A stretch of DNA of 64,000 nucleotides from Cyanophora paradoxa (Eukaryota > Glaucocystophyceae > Cyanophorales > Cyanophoraceae). The position numbers were made by a program, and so were the translations under genes. The notes beneath the pieces were generated by a model. It was not told where the DNA came from. It ran no database searches and saw only the letters and a list, made by a program, of their open reading frames with translations. Within the stretch, counting starts at the first letter, position 1. Each line of letters begins with the position of its first letter. Shown piece by piece: positions 46,801 to 57,166 of the stretch. The stretch covers positions 744,001 to 808,000 of the forward strand of contig QPMI01000408.1 in the NCBI GenBank assembly GCA_004431415.1. Reading direction: 5' to 3'.

Positions 46801-48389
46801 TGGCGGGGCTAGGGCCACCCTCGTGACTGGCCATAGTCGATTGCGCATGCGACCCTTGGGGGCTGGCCATGGGGCCGGGCCCGTACCCATCATGGAATGC
46901 GCATCCGACGGTCGGGCCGGTCGCACGCTCGACACGCATGGCCATTTGCAACTCGAGCTCGAGCCTCGGAGCTCACTGCAATCCGGGCCGGACACGTGCA
47001 CGGGTCTCAGTCAGAGTCTCGGAGGCGGGCCGAGCCCACCGTGATTTCTTGGGTCTCAGAGCCGGGCTGCGACACCCTGATCATGAGGACACCAGGACAA
47101 TCGAGAGCTCATGATCAAGTGCGAGCCGAGGCCTCTGACCCCTGGCGGCGGTGGCTGCCTGCAGCTGCCGACTGTGGTTGGTCGGGCGCCGGGCGGCCGA
47201 TCGTGGCGATATCGATCGCGAGCTCTTTTGCACTTTGCGGCGATTTGGCGATGGGCTGGGGCACGCGTGGGCACTAGTACTGTCCACGGGGCCAGCTTCC
47301 GTGACACGCCTTTGAGATTGGGCCGGGCTCCGGATCATCGGATCCTGATCAACAGCTCGAGGGCGCGAGAATCGTCTCTCCCGGACAGGAGCCCTGAGCT
47401 CGAGACTGCCGTCGACGTCCGCTAAGCACCGGGGCCGGCTGGCGCCCGGTTTGCGGCTCAACAGCGCCGGCTTCGAGTTCGATCGAGGCTGTACCGTAGT
47501 ACTTTTGGCTGGCGCATCCAATTCGGATGAAGCTTGCAATTGGTGCCGGCGCGGAGCGCGGGTCGAAGAAGCTTGCGCGGAGAGGGCCACTCGAGGGGCC
47601 CGTGCCGCAGTGCTCCGAATTCGGCAAGCTGAAGGCCGGGGTCGCCCCAGGGCCTTGAAGGTGCGCCTTTGCAATTGGGGCTTGCCCTTCGATTTTGCGC
47701 ATGCCCATTCACATGCGGCTCGTGCGGCTCGAGCTCGCTTTAAAATTCACGTCACTCCCCCTTCGTGCTAGCACCGTCCGCGGTGCTTGCCTTAGAATCC
47801 CGAGGGATCCGGAAATTCGAAGAGGTTTAAAGATCAAGCTTTCAAGGGTTCACCGCCAGGCCCTGAGGCAGAGCGCTCGGGTCTCAGCGTGCGGCTGGCC
47901 CGGCGGTACCGACGCGGGCAGGTGCGAATCTCGCGGTGCCCTAGCCTGCAGTGCCACGGTGGCTTTATATGGGTTATAATTACTGGCCCTGGTGGGCTCA
48001 ATATTGTCCCGGCCAAGTATGCACAAGCTCAAGCTTAAGCGTAAGCAACTTGGCAAGCTTGGAATCTCGGGTGCGGCTCGAGCTCAGAGCCCGCCAGGCT
48101 AGCGCTGCCAAGCCAGGACTCATGATCATGATCAGCTGCAGCCTCGAGCTTGCACACCGTGGCACGGTCCGGATCCAATGATCGTGACCGGCCCGGCGGC
48201 TGTGCCGGCACCATGTGCACGGGGCTCATGATCATGATTCGACGATTGTGATCAGGTCTGAGTCAACGTTCGGCCGGCGTCGGAGCCGCAGTGCCGGGCG
48301 CCGCGCGCTGGCGACAGCTACGTATACGTATACGTTGAGATCGAGAGCTGAGAGAGACATCGGCCGAAGAAGGCTCATGTTCTCTTTGC
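40822..48389 (+). repeat. tandem duplication, copy 2 (7568 bp)
   Basis: Second copy, separated from the first by 13 bp (40809-40821) that resemble the start of the unit (ACGAAACACGAG). Every difference I noticed is one or two bases in a G or C run, for example near 34285/41863, 35211/42788, 37052/44629, 37582/45155, 38476/46054 and 40190/47760. I saw no clear substitution. Confidence 0.95.
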
Positions 48390-48575
48390 GAGGCAAGAGT
48401 GGGTCCTGGCCGCAAAGGAGCAGGTGGGTCCCTGCTCAGTGCTCATGTACATTTGAACTCCCCAGCTGTCGTGCAGCTAGACAGGCCGCTTAATCATGAG
48501 CTCTTGCTCAAGGTCTCGAGGACATTCTCCGCTGCAGGATCAATTGCAAGCTACAGCGTAAAGCCACGCTAGTAG

Positions 48576-49034
48576 CTATTCCTTCAGAGAATGCTCCTCT
48601 CTCCGAGGCTTGAGATCCGTGGCCATAGTCCACAGCAGCAGCAAGCTCGGGCAAGCTCGGCTGCAACGATTCCGGAAGGGGCTTGGGTGGGCGCGATCGA
48701 GGCTTCCGCTCTCGATCTGATCGCTCTTCCATGGCCACTCATCCGGAAGGAACTCGGGCGCGAGGCCTCGGTTCTGCTGCTGAATAGTACTGTCGCCCGC
48801 GGGCGGCCGGCATATATGCATATGCATCTCCAAGCCACTGGCCAGCTCATGATCATGATCGATCAAGCGTGGCGGTGCCACGGTGGCCTCGAAGGCGCGC
48901 GGCAAGGTGACCGTTTCACGGTCGGCGGCTTTAGCTTGCTGCAGCAGCGGAATCCGGTGCAGCATCTCTAGCGCATTCGCCGGAATGCCGCTCAGAGTGC
49001 TCGGTTCTGCTGTGAAGGGCACCAGGTCCGCCAT
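48576..49034 (-). CDS. hypothetical ORF, 152 aa, in the 18.2-kb element
   Basis: The ORF starts MADLVPFTAEPSTLSG and has balanced composition with non-random codon use, unlike the shadow ORFs around it. Residues include RETVTLPRAFEATVAPP and EFLPDEWPWKSDQIE. It lies near the 5' end in element orientation, where gag would be expected, but I see no zinc knuckle or other gag hallmark. It may be an exon or remnant of captured host sequence. Confidence 0.3.
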   Translation of the reverse strand: MADLVPFTAEPSTLSGIPANALEMLHRIPLLQQAKAADRETVTLPRAFEATVAPPRLIDHDHELASGLEMHMHICRPPAGDSTIQQQNRGLAPEFLPDEWPWKSDQIESGSLDRAHPSPFRNRCSRACPSLLLLWTMATDLKPRREEHSLKE

Positions 49035-50412
49035 TTGGGAGCCTCGGTTCCGGAGGAGATTCTTTCACGAAAAGCGCAAGGCGTAAAGCCAAGCTTATCG
49101 CTCAGAATGTCTGCTCCGTCGGCTTTGATCAGGGGCCGCAGCCATGCAGCGAGGCTTCTCGAAGCCGACGCGCGCCGAGCTCATGATCAAGATCTCCATC
49201 CTCACCCGAGCGAAGACAGTGCAAGCGGCAGCGGACACAAGGGTCCTGAAGCACGAGCTACTGCTCTCCGGGCGGCGAGCGATGCAACGGCAACCCGAGC
49301 TTGTCTGCCTCGGTCCCGGCTCGCTGCCTTTCCTCGTGTTCGACTCGACTCTGTTGGAACCCGAGGGAGTCAGGCAAGCTACGCAGCGACCACGGGGGTC
49401 CTGTTTTGCATGCTCTGCTCTCTGGGCGGCGAGCTACGCGGCGACCGCGAGGGTCCCGTTTTGCAAGCCTTTCGATCGACTCCGGTCGTTTCGCTCGGTG
49501 CCTCTGGCAGCCGAGGTGAGCAAGCTCACGTCGCACGAAACCGGGACGCCCCCGGATCGTGTTTGCGCTCAGTTTGCGAGAGCAGCACGCCCCAGTCGTA
49601 ACCGCGCTGAGCCAGAACCTCAGCCCGCGGCCGTGGGCGCCAGGCTAAGCCACGCGGCTGCCCCACGTCTCCTCCGCTGAACGATCTGCGAGCGAGCGGC
49701 TCGCCTGGCTCTCTATAGGTGGCCGGCGACCGCCCGCGCTTAGTGGCGCGCGGCGCGGGCGAGGTCCGCAGCCGGCCAGTTAGAGGATCAAATCTGCCGA
49801 CCCCAGCAGATCAAATCTCACGGGCGAGGCGCAGCGCGCACCCCGGAAGGCCGTGCGCGTGCGCTACGCCGGCACAGGCTATGATGAACTCGGGCGCGGA
49901 GCGCTGGGCTCGGAGTGCAAGGCTCACGAGAGCCAGCACGGCCGATCGACCAGGCTCGATGTACGCCTCGGTCTTGGGCGAGGCTCGCGGGTCGCCGGTC
50001 ATCGTACAGGTCTTCTTTCATCTGCGCAAGGCCGTGCGCGTGGCGCGGCGCGGCGGGGCGCGCGTACTAGCATGGGCATCGAGGTTGTCCCTCCGAGATC
50101 TGGACAAGATCTGCGGCGTCCGTCGGCGAGGGCGACGGGAGGGCGCGTCCGACCGCATTTAGCAGTTCTTCAGAGCTAGTTCTACGTTTCCGGAGCGCTG
50201 ACGGAGAGCCTGGCGGCTCGCTGTGGCTGATCGCTGTGTGCGTATCGCTCGCACGCCGATCCGAGCCCGCCGGTGCGCGGGGGTCGCCGATCGACGCTGA
50301 AATGATGTTCTAGAGCTACTGGCGATGCGCCCGCATCGCTGCTGATCGCCGATCGTGCCGGGCTGATGTTGACGATGAGCTGCCCACGGGTTGCTCCGTA
50401 GGCAGTGGCGCC
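49035..50412. other. 5' internal region of the 18.2-kb element, no firm gene
   Basis: Follows the right LTR in element orientation, so a primer-binding site is expected at 50412 downward. The minus strand reads GGCGCCACTGCCTACGG, which does not begin with the usual TGG. A 63-codon minus ORF (50002-49811, MTGDPRASPKTEAYIEPGRS...) looks exon-like but matches nothing I know. An imperfect 60-bp direct repeat (GGCGGCGAGCTACGCGGCGA type) lies at 49370-49470. Confidence 0.35.
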
Positions 50413-50695
50413 TGTCGGATAGGAAGTATTCCCACCCGATTGGGCGCCCGCGCGGTCCAGCGCGGGGCCGGCTCCCTGTGCTGGAGCAGCTGTAGATGCA
50501 GGCTGGTGTATTCTCTGTGTACCCGGAAGACTACTGACTCTGTACCCCTAAGACAGGTAGAGGCAGGCCAGCGTAGGCTACCGCGAGGCAAGCCTACAGG
50601 AAGAGACTATGCTAAGGCACTCTAGACTGCGTCAGGCACCAACTAGCTCTAGTCGCTAAGTCATCTCATAGCCTAGGGAAACTAGCCATGCGACA
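50413..50695 (-). repeat. LTR (5' in element orientation)
   Basis: Identical to 32502-32784. Immediately followed by CGGGG, matching the five bases before the other LTR. Confidence 0.9.
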
Positions 50696-50700
50696 CGGGG
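50696..50700. repeat. target-site duplication of the 18.2-kb element
   Basis: CGGGG, the same five bases as 32497-32501. Five-base duplications are usual for LTR-element integrases. Confidence 0.75.
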
Positions 50701-50996
50701 CCGGACTCCGGGCAGTTCAGGTATCCCCCCGCCACGCGCCCTACGAGTCCGACCACTTCCCGGTACTCGCCGAGTACGACAGGCGCGGACTCGGCCTCCA
50801 GTTCTCGTCCGGCCCGCCGCCCGCCCCCCAGCGCCCGCCTAGGTTCCAGTACGGAAAGCAAGCCGCTCTGACGAAAGTTCGGTTCAAGGAGCTCCTGGAG
50901 GCCAGCCTGAGCCGGACCAGCCCGGCGCCGAATGCGTGGCAGCAATCCTCGACGAAATCGAGCGGGACGCCGCCGCGCCGCCGCAGCAGCGCCTGA
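50701..50996 (+). pseudogene. LINE AP-endonuclease C-terminus
   Basis: Residues RHAPYESDHFPVLAEYD carry the SDHxPV motif that ends the APE-type endonuclease fold; the His takes part in catalysis. The enzyme nicks target DNA for target-primed reverse transcription. The N-terminal part of the domain is missing (5' truncation). The frame ends at 50996; a neighbouring frame (from about 50936, AILDEIERDAAAPPQQRL) continues toward RT. Confidence 0.75.
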
Positions 50997-51356
50997 CCCG
51001 CCTCAGCGCCGCGCTCGACGGGCGCTCGATCGAGTCAAGGAGATCGGCCAGTCGCGGACTTCGGCATGTACACGCCCGCACGCAAGACCCAAAAGTTCTC
51101 TCGCAGGGCCGGCCAGAGTCGGCGCTGCTCACGCGCGCGCAGGAACTCCGGCGCACCTGGGCGGCGGCGCGACACGGACCCGACTCCACGCCTCGCCGAG
51201 TGAGACACGCGCTATCGGACCTCCGCCTCGCCATCTCAAACCATAACCGTCGCATCTCGCAGCTCCCGTGGAGAAACGGTCCGGCTATAGTCTCCTCCCG
51301 GCTCCACCCCCTCTCCTCCTTTCTCAGCGCCGCAGCCCCGCTGGCTCGAGCACTAC

Positions 51357-52760
51357 GATGTGTTCCTGGCATGGGTCTCGGCGCTCGACAAGAAGGTCGA
51401 CCTGCACATCCGCGGCTTCGAGACCAAGCGCATCCTGGCGAGCCGCGAACGCACGCGCCGCATGTTCAAAGTTGACCTCGCGCAGCACCTCCGACTGGTC
51501 CTGGAGGCGCCGGCTCGCCGAGGTATCACATCTTTCTCGTTCTTCGATGGGCTCGAATACAAAGTGTATGACTCCGAAGAGCAAGTCTGTCCCTTTGCCC
51601 GCCAGCACATGCACGCCTGGACCAAGCGCAGAGCACCCCTAACGGCCTGCCTCGACCCGCTAGGTCTCCCGCTAAGCGAATGCGCCCGGGACCCCCGCCT
51701 CTGGCAGCGACTGCACGCGCCGCGGGACGACATAGATGCAGCCCTATTCGATAGCCTACTGAATCGCACGGAGGACACGGAGCTGGGCAGAATCATTGGC
51801 TCGCTGAGAAACGGGGCGGCAGGGCCCTCGGGCCTCTCGAATGAAATGATTAAGATGCTGTGGAGTGACCCTGTCCTCCCCAGGAAAACGCTCGAAGAGC
51901 TGAAGAAAGCGGGCCTGGACACCTCGGCCCTCCAGTCCGAAAACAGAACGCCAACCTGCAGGCGGCTTCTACTGGTGACGGTCAACCTGATTCTAGAGCT
52001 CGGAGCTGTTCCTGAACCTCTGCTCTACGGAAATATCTGCCTGATCCCGAAGAGCGGAGAATGGGACGGGCACCCTGACAACGTCAGACCGATAACACTG
52101 CAAGAATGCGCCCTGAAACTGGTCACAGCTCTTCTCACGGATAGACTCTCCAGGATCATCCGAAAGAACGAACTACTGAAGGGCGCAAACTACGCCTTTA
52201 CACGTGGTAAATCGACGGACGAGCCGCTCTACATGATGCGCGCATTACTTGAAGATGCGAAACAGTTCTCTAAACCGATCTACCTGCTCCTCCTTGACAT
52301 CCGTCGAGCCTACGACAGCGTGAGCTGGCCCAGCATGGCGATGGCCCTCCGCCGCCTCCGCATCCCTGAGAAGTACATTCAGCTGTACGAACAGCTCACG
52401 ACGCGGCGCAAGGCATCGGTCCTCACCGGGTACGGCCCCACCGAACCGTTCGATGTCGAGTGCGGGCTTCCCCAGGGGGGTACGGAATCGCCTATCCACT
52501 GGCTCATCTTTTACGATGTCTTCCTTACGGCCCTGCGCGAAGTCAGCGCGGCGGAGGGTACAACATACCGCATGGGGCCCGGGATCGCACCTCGCCCGGC
52601 CCCCCCGCCAGCTCACCGCCTCCGGGCTCACCTCCCCGACGTTGACTCGCCAGGGCAGGCCTACGCGGACGACACCGTGCTCATCAGCTCGTCCGCGCGG
52701 GGGTACAACTGCATGCGGACCTGGTATCGGAATTCTTCTGGATCCACGATATCGCCCTGA
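51357..52760 (+). CDS. LINE reverse transcriptase
   Basis: Frame of 466 codons. The N-terminal linker (FKVDLAQHLRLVLEAPARRG) leads into the fingers, with LYGNICLIPKSGE and NVRPITLQECALKLV. The palm has LLLDIRRAYDSVSW, GLPQGGTESPIHWL and the active site AYADDTVLISS (YADD codons 52662-52673). The motif set is that of LINE RTs with an APE endonuclease. The frame breaks near 52745; downstream thumb sequence is in another frame. Low-complexity Pro residues sit between GLPQG and YADD, an insertion not typical of the family. Confidence 0.9.
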   Translation, partial: DVFLAWVSALDKKVDLHIRGFETKRILASRERTRRMFKVDLAQHLRLVLEAPARRGITSFSFFDGLEYKVYDSEEQVCPFARQHMHAWTKRRAPLTACLDPLGLPLSECARDPRLWQRLHAPRDDIDAALFDSLLNRTEDTELGRIIGSLRNGAAGPSGLSNEMIKMLWSDPVLPRKTLEELKKAGLDTSALQSENRTPTCRRLLLVTVNLILELGAVPEPLLYGNICLIPKSGEWDGHPDNVRPITLQECALKLVTALLTDRLSRIIRKNELLKGANYAFTRGKSTDEPLYMMRALLEDAKQFSKPIYLLLLDIRRAYDSVSWPSMAMALRRLRIPEKYIQLYEQLTTRRKASVLTGYGPTEPFDVECGLPQGGTESPIHWLIFYDVFLTALREVSAAEGTTYRMGPGIAPRPAPPPAHRLRAHLPDVDSPGQAYADDTVLISSSARGYNCMRTWYRNSSGSTISP

Positions 52761-54470
52761 ACGCGAAGAAGACTGAGTTCACTTATAACAACGTATCTCC
52801 CGAGCCCAAACCGCCCTCCTTGGCCCGCCCGGGGCTAAGGAGCGTGCGCACCACGTCCTGCCCCCGACGAAGCCCTTCAAGTTCCTGGGGGTCTGGTTTA
52901 CCGCGGACCTAAATTGGAGGCATCAGTTCGAAGCGGTCTACACGATGGCGCAGACCGCCTGCGCGATCCTAAAGAAAAAGAAGCTCACCGCAAAGGAAGC
53001 AGTGTACATCGTGAACAGCGTACTCATCCCGCGCATCACGTACGCCTGCAAGGTTGTCGCGTACACCGAGCGCCAGTGCGCCCAGATAGATACCCTGTGG
53101 ATGACGCTAGTCAAGCATCAGGCGCGCCTCCGCCGCTCGGCGCCCAACGCCCTAATATGGAGCCGCGGATTCTATGGGCTGAAGCGCCTGGCAGACGAGC
53201 AGCTCGCCATACACGTCCTAGACGAAACAATCCGCGCGAACCACCCGACGCTTCGCCCGTATCTCCTCCACCGCGTGTTCGCGGCGCAGGAAAAGCTATG
53301 CCTTCCTCTCCCCCCGTACTGCTATCCGAACCTAGATCCAGGCCCGACCCTCCGGCGCGATCATCTAGCCCTCGCTATAGCCCGAAATATGAATGCGGAG
53401 GGCCACATCCTCGACTCGGGAAGGTCGCACCTGACTCCGGCCCTCCCGCATCCTCGACTCGAACGAAGATTCGTCCTCACTACGCTTCTACCGCCAGCCC
53501 TCCTCCGCAGCGCCGCGCCGTTCCTGTGGGAACACGATCTGCTGACGGCGGCGGACATCACGGGCCCGGACGGGCGCACCGTTCTGGACTGGGCGAGCCT
53601 CTGGGGCAGCGGCCGCGTCCGCCAGCGTCTCGGCCGGGCGCCGTCGTGGTTCCCAGACTTCCTCCGCGCAATCTGCGAGCCCGTCCGCCGAGGAAGCTCC
53701 CACGCTCCCTGCGCTTCCCCATGCACGTGCTCAAGCAGGGGGCGCGGCGCCAGCAGACGCTTTTCGAAGCGAACCTGATGAGCCCGCCGTACGTGGAGGG
53801 ACAGTTCGCCTGGCACCCGCAGGGCTACCTGACGCGCATCGTTAGCAAATGGGAGGAGCGCGATGAAGACGATGGGCGCCTCCGCGTGTACGTCCGCCTG
53901 GAACATTGGATCTGGCGCGACCGCACGATCCGCGACGGCGACGGGGAGGGCGCCGCCCGATTCTACAAGTGCACGATGCTCAAAGATGAGTGCGATGCGC
54001 GGTACACGACGGACGATGCGACAGCCAAGGCGGCGCGCCAGCGCTGCGACCACTCTGAGCCGGAGTCAGGCGCCTGCCAGTGGACCGAGGACTCTATCCA
54101 CATTCACCCGGCCCGCCTCCTCGAGCTAATCACCCCGGCGACCCGCACGCGGAAGCACGAACCGTACGCGGTTGTGAAGCTAGAGAGTCAGGAGTGGTGG
54201 ACCGAGTTCCGCACGACGCTCTTCCTTCCTCCGTGGGAACGCGATTGGGATTACGAAGCGGATCCCTCCGCGCAGCCCCAGCCGCCGTCGGGCTACAAGC
54301 AACGCCGCCCGGGTACAGTGCCACCGCGCACCGCACCGCCTGTATACCCGGATCGCCAGCCTCTCGAGCACTTTCTCATCGACCCGGAGCCCCTAGCCGA
54401 CCCGTTCTGGAACCTCGTAGCCCAGGAGCTTCGCCGCGAGGAGCTCCCCGCTGCCCGGCCCCGAGAGTGG
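52761..54470 (+). pseudogene. LINE RT thumb and central domain
   Basis: From about 52860 to 53690, one frame reads as the RT C-terminal/thumb region (KKLTAKEAVYIVNSVLIPRI, TLWMTLVKHQARLRRSAPNA), as expected after YADD in LINEs. A shift near 53690 moves to a frame containing LRFPMHVLKQGARRQQTLF, YVEGQFAWHPQGYLTRIV and LEHWIWRDRTI. That part of about 270 residues, between RT and RNase H, has no domain I can name. Confidence 0.7.
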
Positions 54471-55190
54471 CGGCGACCGATGCCAGCACAACGGGGTTCG
54501 GATCCGAGGCGGCGCTAACGGCTTACGCGGGTGTCTGGACCCGGGACCACGAGCAGAACGCGGCGCACTCCCCAGCGGATCGGCAGCGGGAAGCCCAGCG
54601 CCGCAGCGAAGGTATACAGCTGAAAAACCAGCTGCTGCGTGAAGCCGATGCATGCGCAGAAGATGACGCCCCACAGGCGGCGGCCCTGCGGGAGCTCGCC
54701 GAAGCCATCCCCACGGACGGCAGCGACTTCTTTGTCGCCCCGTGCCCGGGCACTGTCAACAACAACAAAGGCGAGCTCCTCGCCGTCCTCACGGCCTTCT
54801 TAAAGTCGCCCGAGGGCTGCACAGTTAAGACAGACAGCTCGACGGCGATGTCACTCATCCGCCGCTCTGTCCTGCACCGCGCTGACTCGACGGTCCGCAG
54901 CGGCCTTCGCACCAACTTCTCGCACCATCTGCGAGCGGCTGCAGAAGTCCATCAGCACCGCAGAGCCCTCGCCGCCGCCGCCGGAAGGCCACCCGCCGAG
55001 GTCCGCGTACAGAAGGTGAAGGCGCATCAGAAAGAGTACACTGACCGGCCTGCGCCTGTCGCCCCGGCAGAGCCCGAGACGGACAGCGATGCGGACGACT
55101 CCGGATCGTACGTGTCCTACCTCTCCGCCCCGGACGACCTCCCCCCGAGCCCTCTGACGCCGAGCTTATCGCCAAATTCGGCGAGGGACA
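54440..55190 (+). CDS. LINE RNase H domain
   Basis: Catalytic residues are visible in order: TDASTTGFG (Asp near 54479), KGELLAVLTAFL (Glu near 54770), KTDSSTAMSLI (Asp near 54835) and KVKAHQ (His near 55025). RNase H removes RNA from the RNA-DNA hybrid and is present in some LINE clades only. The region between the first Asp and Glu is longer than usual. The frame continues to 55438, but coding character moves to another frame near 55190. Confidence 0.85.
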
Positions 55191-55194
55191 AGGG

Positions 55195-57091
55195 GTGTAC
55201 GCCGGGCGCCCGAACCCGCTTTCGGGCGCTTATAACTACCTGTCCGAGCACATCCGTGCGCGCACTGCTCACCTCCGCCGCCGCGAGACTCGACGCATTC
55301 TCCACCAGATCGAACGTCAGACCCGCAAGGCGCGCCGGGAGGAACGCCAGCGCCGTCGAGACGCGCTCGCGGCTCTCGGGCCCCACGTTCCCGCCCTCGC
55401 CGGCCTCCCGATCGCCCAACGCATGGAGAGGGTACTGAATGATGCGTACGACCGGGATAACCACCGAGCCGACCGCCTCGCCGCAGCGGCGCTCGCCCTG
55501 CACCCCTGCGCCCCGTTCTCCAAGGTCTGCAGCGATGGCCACGGCCTCAATGCCTGGGCTGACGTCGAGAGCGCCACCTGGCAGGCAGATCCCGCAGTCG
55601 CATCCGACCCCGCCGTCTCGGCTGCCGCAAAACGTGCATGGCTAGCACGGCGTGAGCCCCTCTTTCCCCCGGCGGGTTCGAGTTCGTCCTCCTCTTCTCA
55701 CCCCCCCGCAGGAGCCTGGAGGGGTACGACTCCAGCAGAGCGTACCGCGTCGAGTCCGACCCCGGGCCCACGTCCGCGCCGTCTGCGAAATGCGTAACTT
55801 CGTGCGGCTGACGTCGCTTGAATCCTCGTGGCTCGGCGCCCCGGCCGACCGGGCACGGCTCGCGCGCGAATTCCGTAAGCAAGGCGCCTCCCGCGACGCG
55901 TCAGCCCCGTTCAATGCCCGCCTTGCGCAGCTCACCAAATTCAGCATGGAACTCGCGCCCCTCCTACCTGTCCGTGCCCGCGATGCCCCACACCTCTACG
56001 GCAACATCAACCCGCAAGGCCTGTGCGTACGCCCTGGGTGCGCTCGCGTCGCCGACGCCTCCGGCGGCCCCATCCCGGCACCCCCCTGGGCACCGAGGCG
56101 CGACCCAGGAGCCGCCGCAACCGCAGACCGCGACCCCCCGCCGGCGCTCCACAGCGCGAGTCAACCCGAGACCCACGACCACGCCTTCGGCCTTTGTTCG
56201 GCATCGCAAGCGGCCCGGCTCGCTATGCAATCCAAGATTTACAACCTCCTCCACACAACGATCACCACGCAGAGACTAAAGTCGGCCGCAACGAGGTACG
56301 AGCTCCCGGACGGCCTGAAGTCGGACGGCCTGTTCCTCCGCGACCTATTTCCCGCCTTCGCCCTCGCTGACGAACGCCGCTGGCGTCAGACCGTGCACGA
56401 ACGCTCGCGACCCGGGCCTGTACCCCCCCACCTCCGTGCCTGTCTCTACGGCTCCCCCTCCCGCTGGCTGACTCACGGACAGGCCCTTTTCACCGACCTC
56501 TCGCACGACTCGCCCCGCCTGTCCGTCCGGCTGCTCCTCCCCCGCAGTCTGGTCCCGGCCCTCGAGTACCTTCATGTCCGCGCCCCCGCTGCTCGTAAAT
56601 GCGCGAACGGGATCTTTGATGTACTTGTGACTGGGCTCCAGGAGATTTGGCAGGCGCGAAACTCGGACGTCCAAGCCTGGCAGCGCCGCTGTGGCCTCAA
56701 GCGTCGGACTCTGACGGCGCCCCGACCCCCGCCAGCAACAGACCCCGCGGCCCGCCGAAGAAGCCGCCGCGCCCGGGAGACACGCCCCCAGCCGGACCCG
56801 AACCCGCAGCCCGCACCCGTAGTGCCGGTCAGTAGTATTCCGGTACCCCCAAGCGTACCGGAACGCGCCCGTCTCCAGCCGACGGCAGCGCCAGCGCGCG
56901 ATGCGCACTCAGCAGTAGGCCGGTCGAGCACAGACCGTCCAGCTTGCCCGCCCTCCCCGCCCGACGCCCATGACCTGATGAATGTCGCCGCAGACAGCCC
57001 GCACAGCCCGCCCACGAACCCCAAAGCAACCTCGCGATCGGACGCCCCTCCCGTGAGCTCAGCCCCCAGCTTAACCCTCCACCCCCCCTGA
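55195..57091 (+). CDS. LINE C-terminal region with zinc-binding-like motif
   Basis: Frame 55195-55797 is a charged, probably helical segment (RRRETRRILHQIERQTRKAR). A shift near 55790 leads to a frame (to 57091) with YGNINPQGLCVRPGC followed about 40 residues later by ETHDHAFGLCS, a Cys/His arrangement like the zinc knuckles near LINE C-termini. Next comes a helical region (LRDLFPAFALADERRWRQTV) and a Pro-rich tail. The stop at 57091 is followed in the same frame by the protease, so it may be a nonsense change rather than a true end. Confidence 0.65.
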
Positions 57092-57166
57092 GCCCCCAGC
57101 GCCTCACCCGCCGGAGCCCCGGCACTCACCCTTGCCCGCGGCCCCGACCCGCCCGCAGCCCAGCCC

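Larger units (their letters stand above)
32502..50695 (-). mobile_element. 18.2-kb non-autonomous LTR element with internal 7.57-kb tandem duplication
   Basis: Two identical 283-bp direct repeats (32502-32784 and 50413-50695, TGTCGGATAG...CATGCGACA) bound it. CGGGG flanks both sides (32497-32501 and 50696-50700). A polypurine tract lies at 32785-32798, read on the minus strand, which sets the orientation. The interior of 17.6 kb has no recognisable protease, RT, RNase H or integrase in any frame. It was inserted into the LINE endonuclease. Identical LTRs mean a recent insertion. It resembles the class called large retrotransposon derivatives, presumably moved by gypsy enzymes in trans (inference). 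Confidence 0.85.

Noticed and set aside
50413-50695. Solo LTR
   Set aside because: The identical LTR at 32502-32784 and the shared CGGGG flanks show it is one end of a full element.
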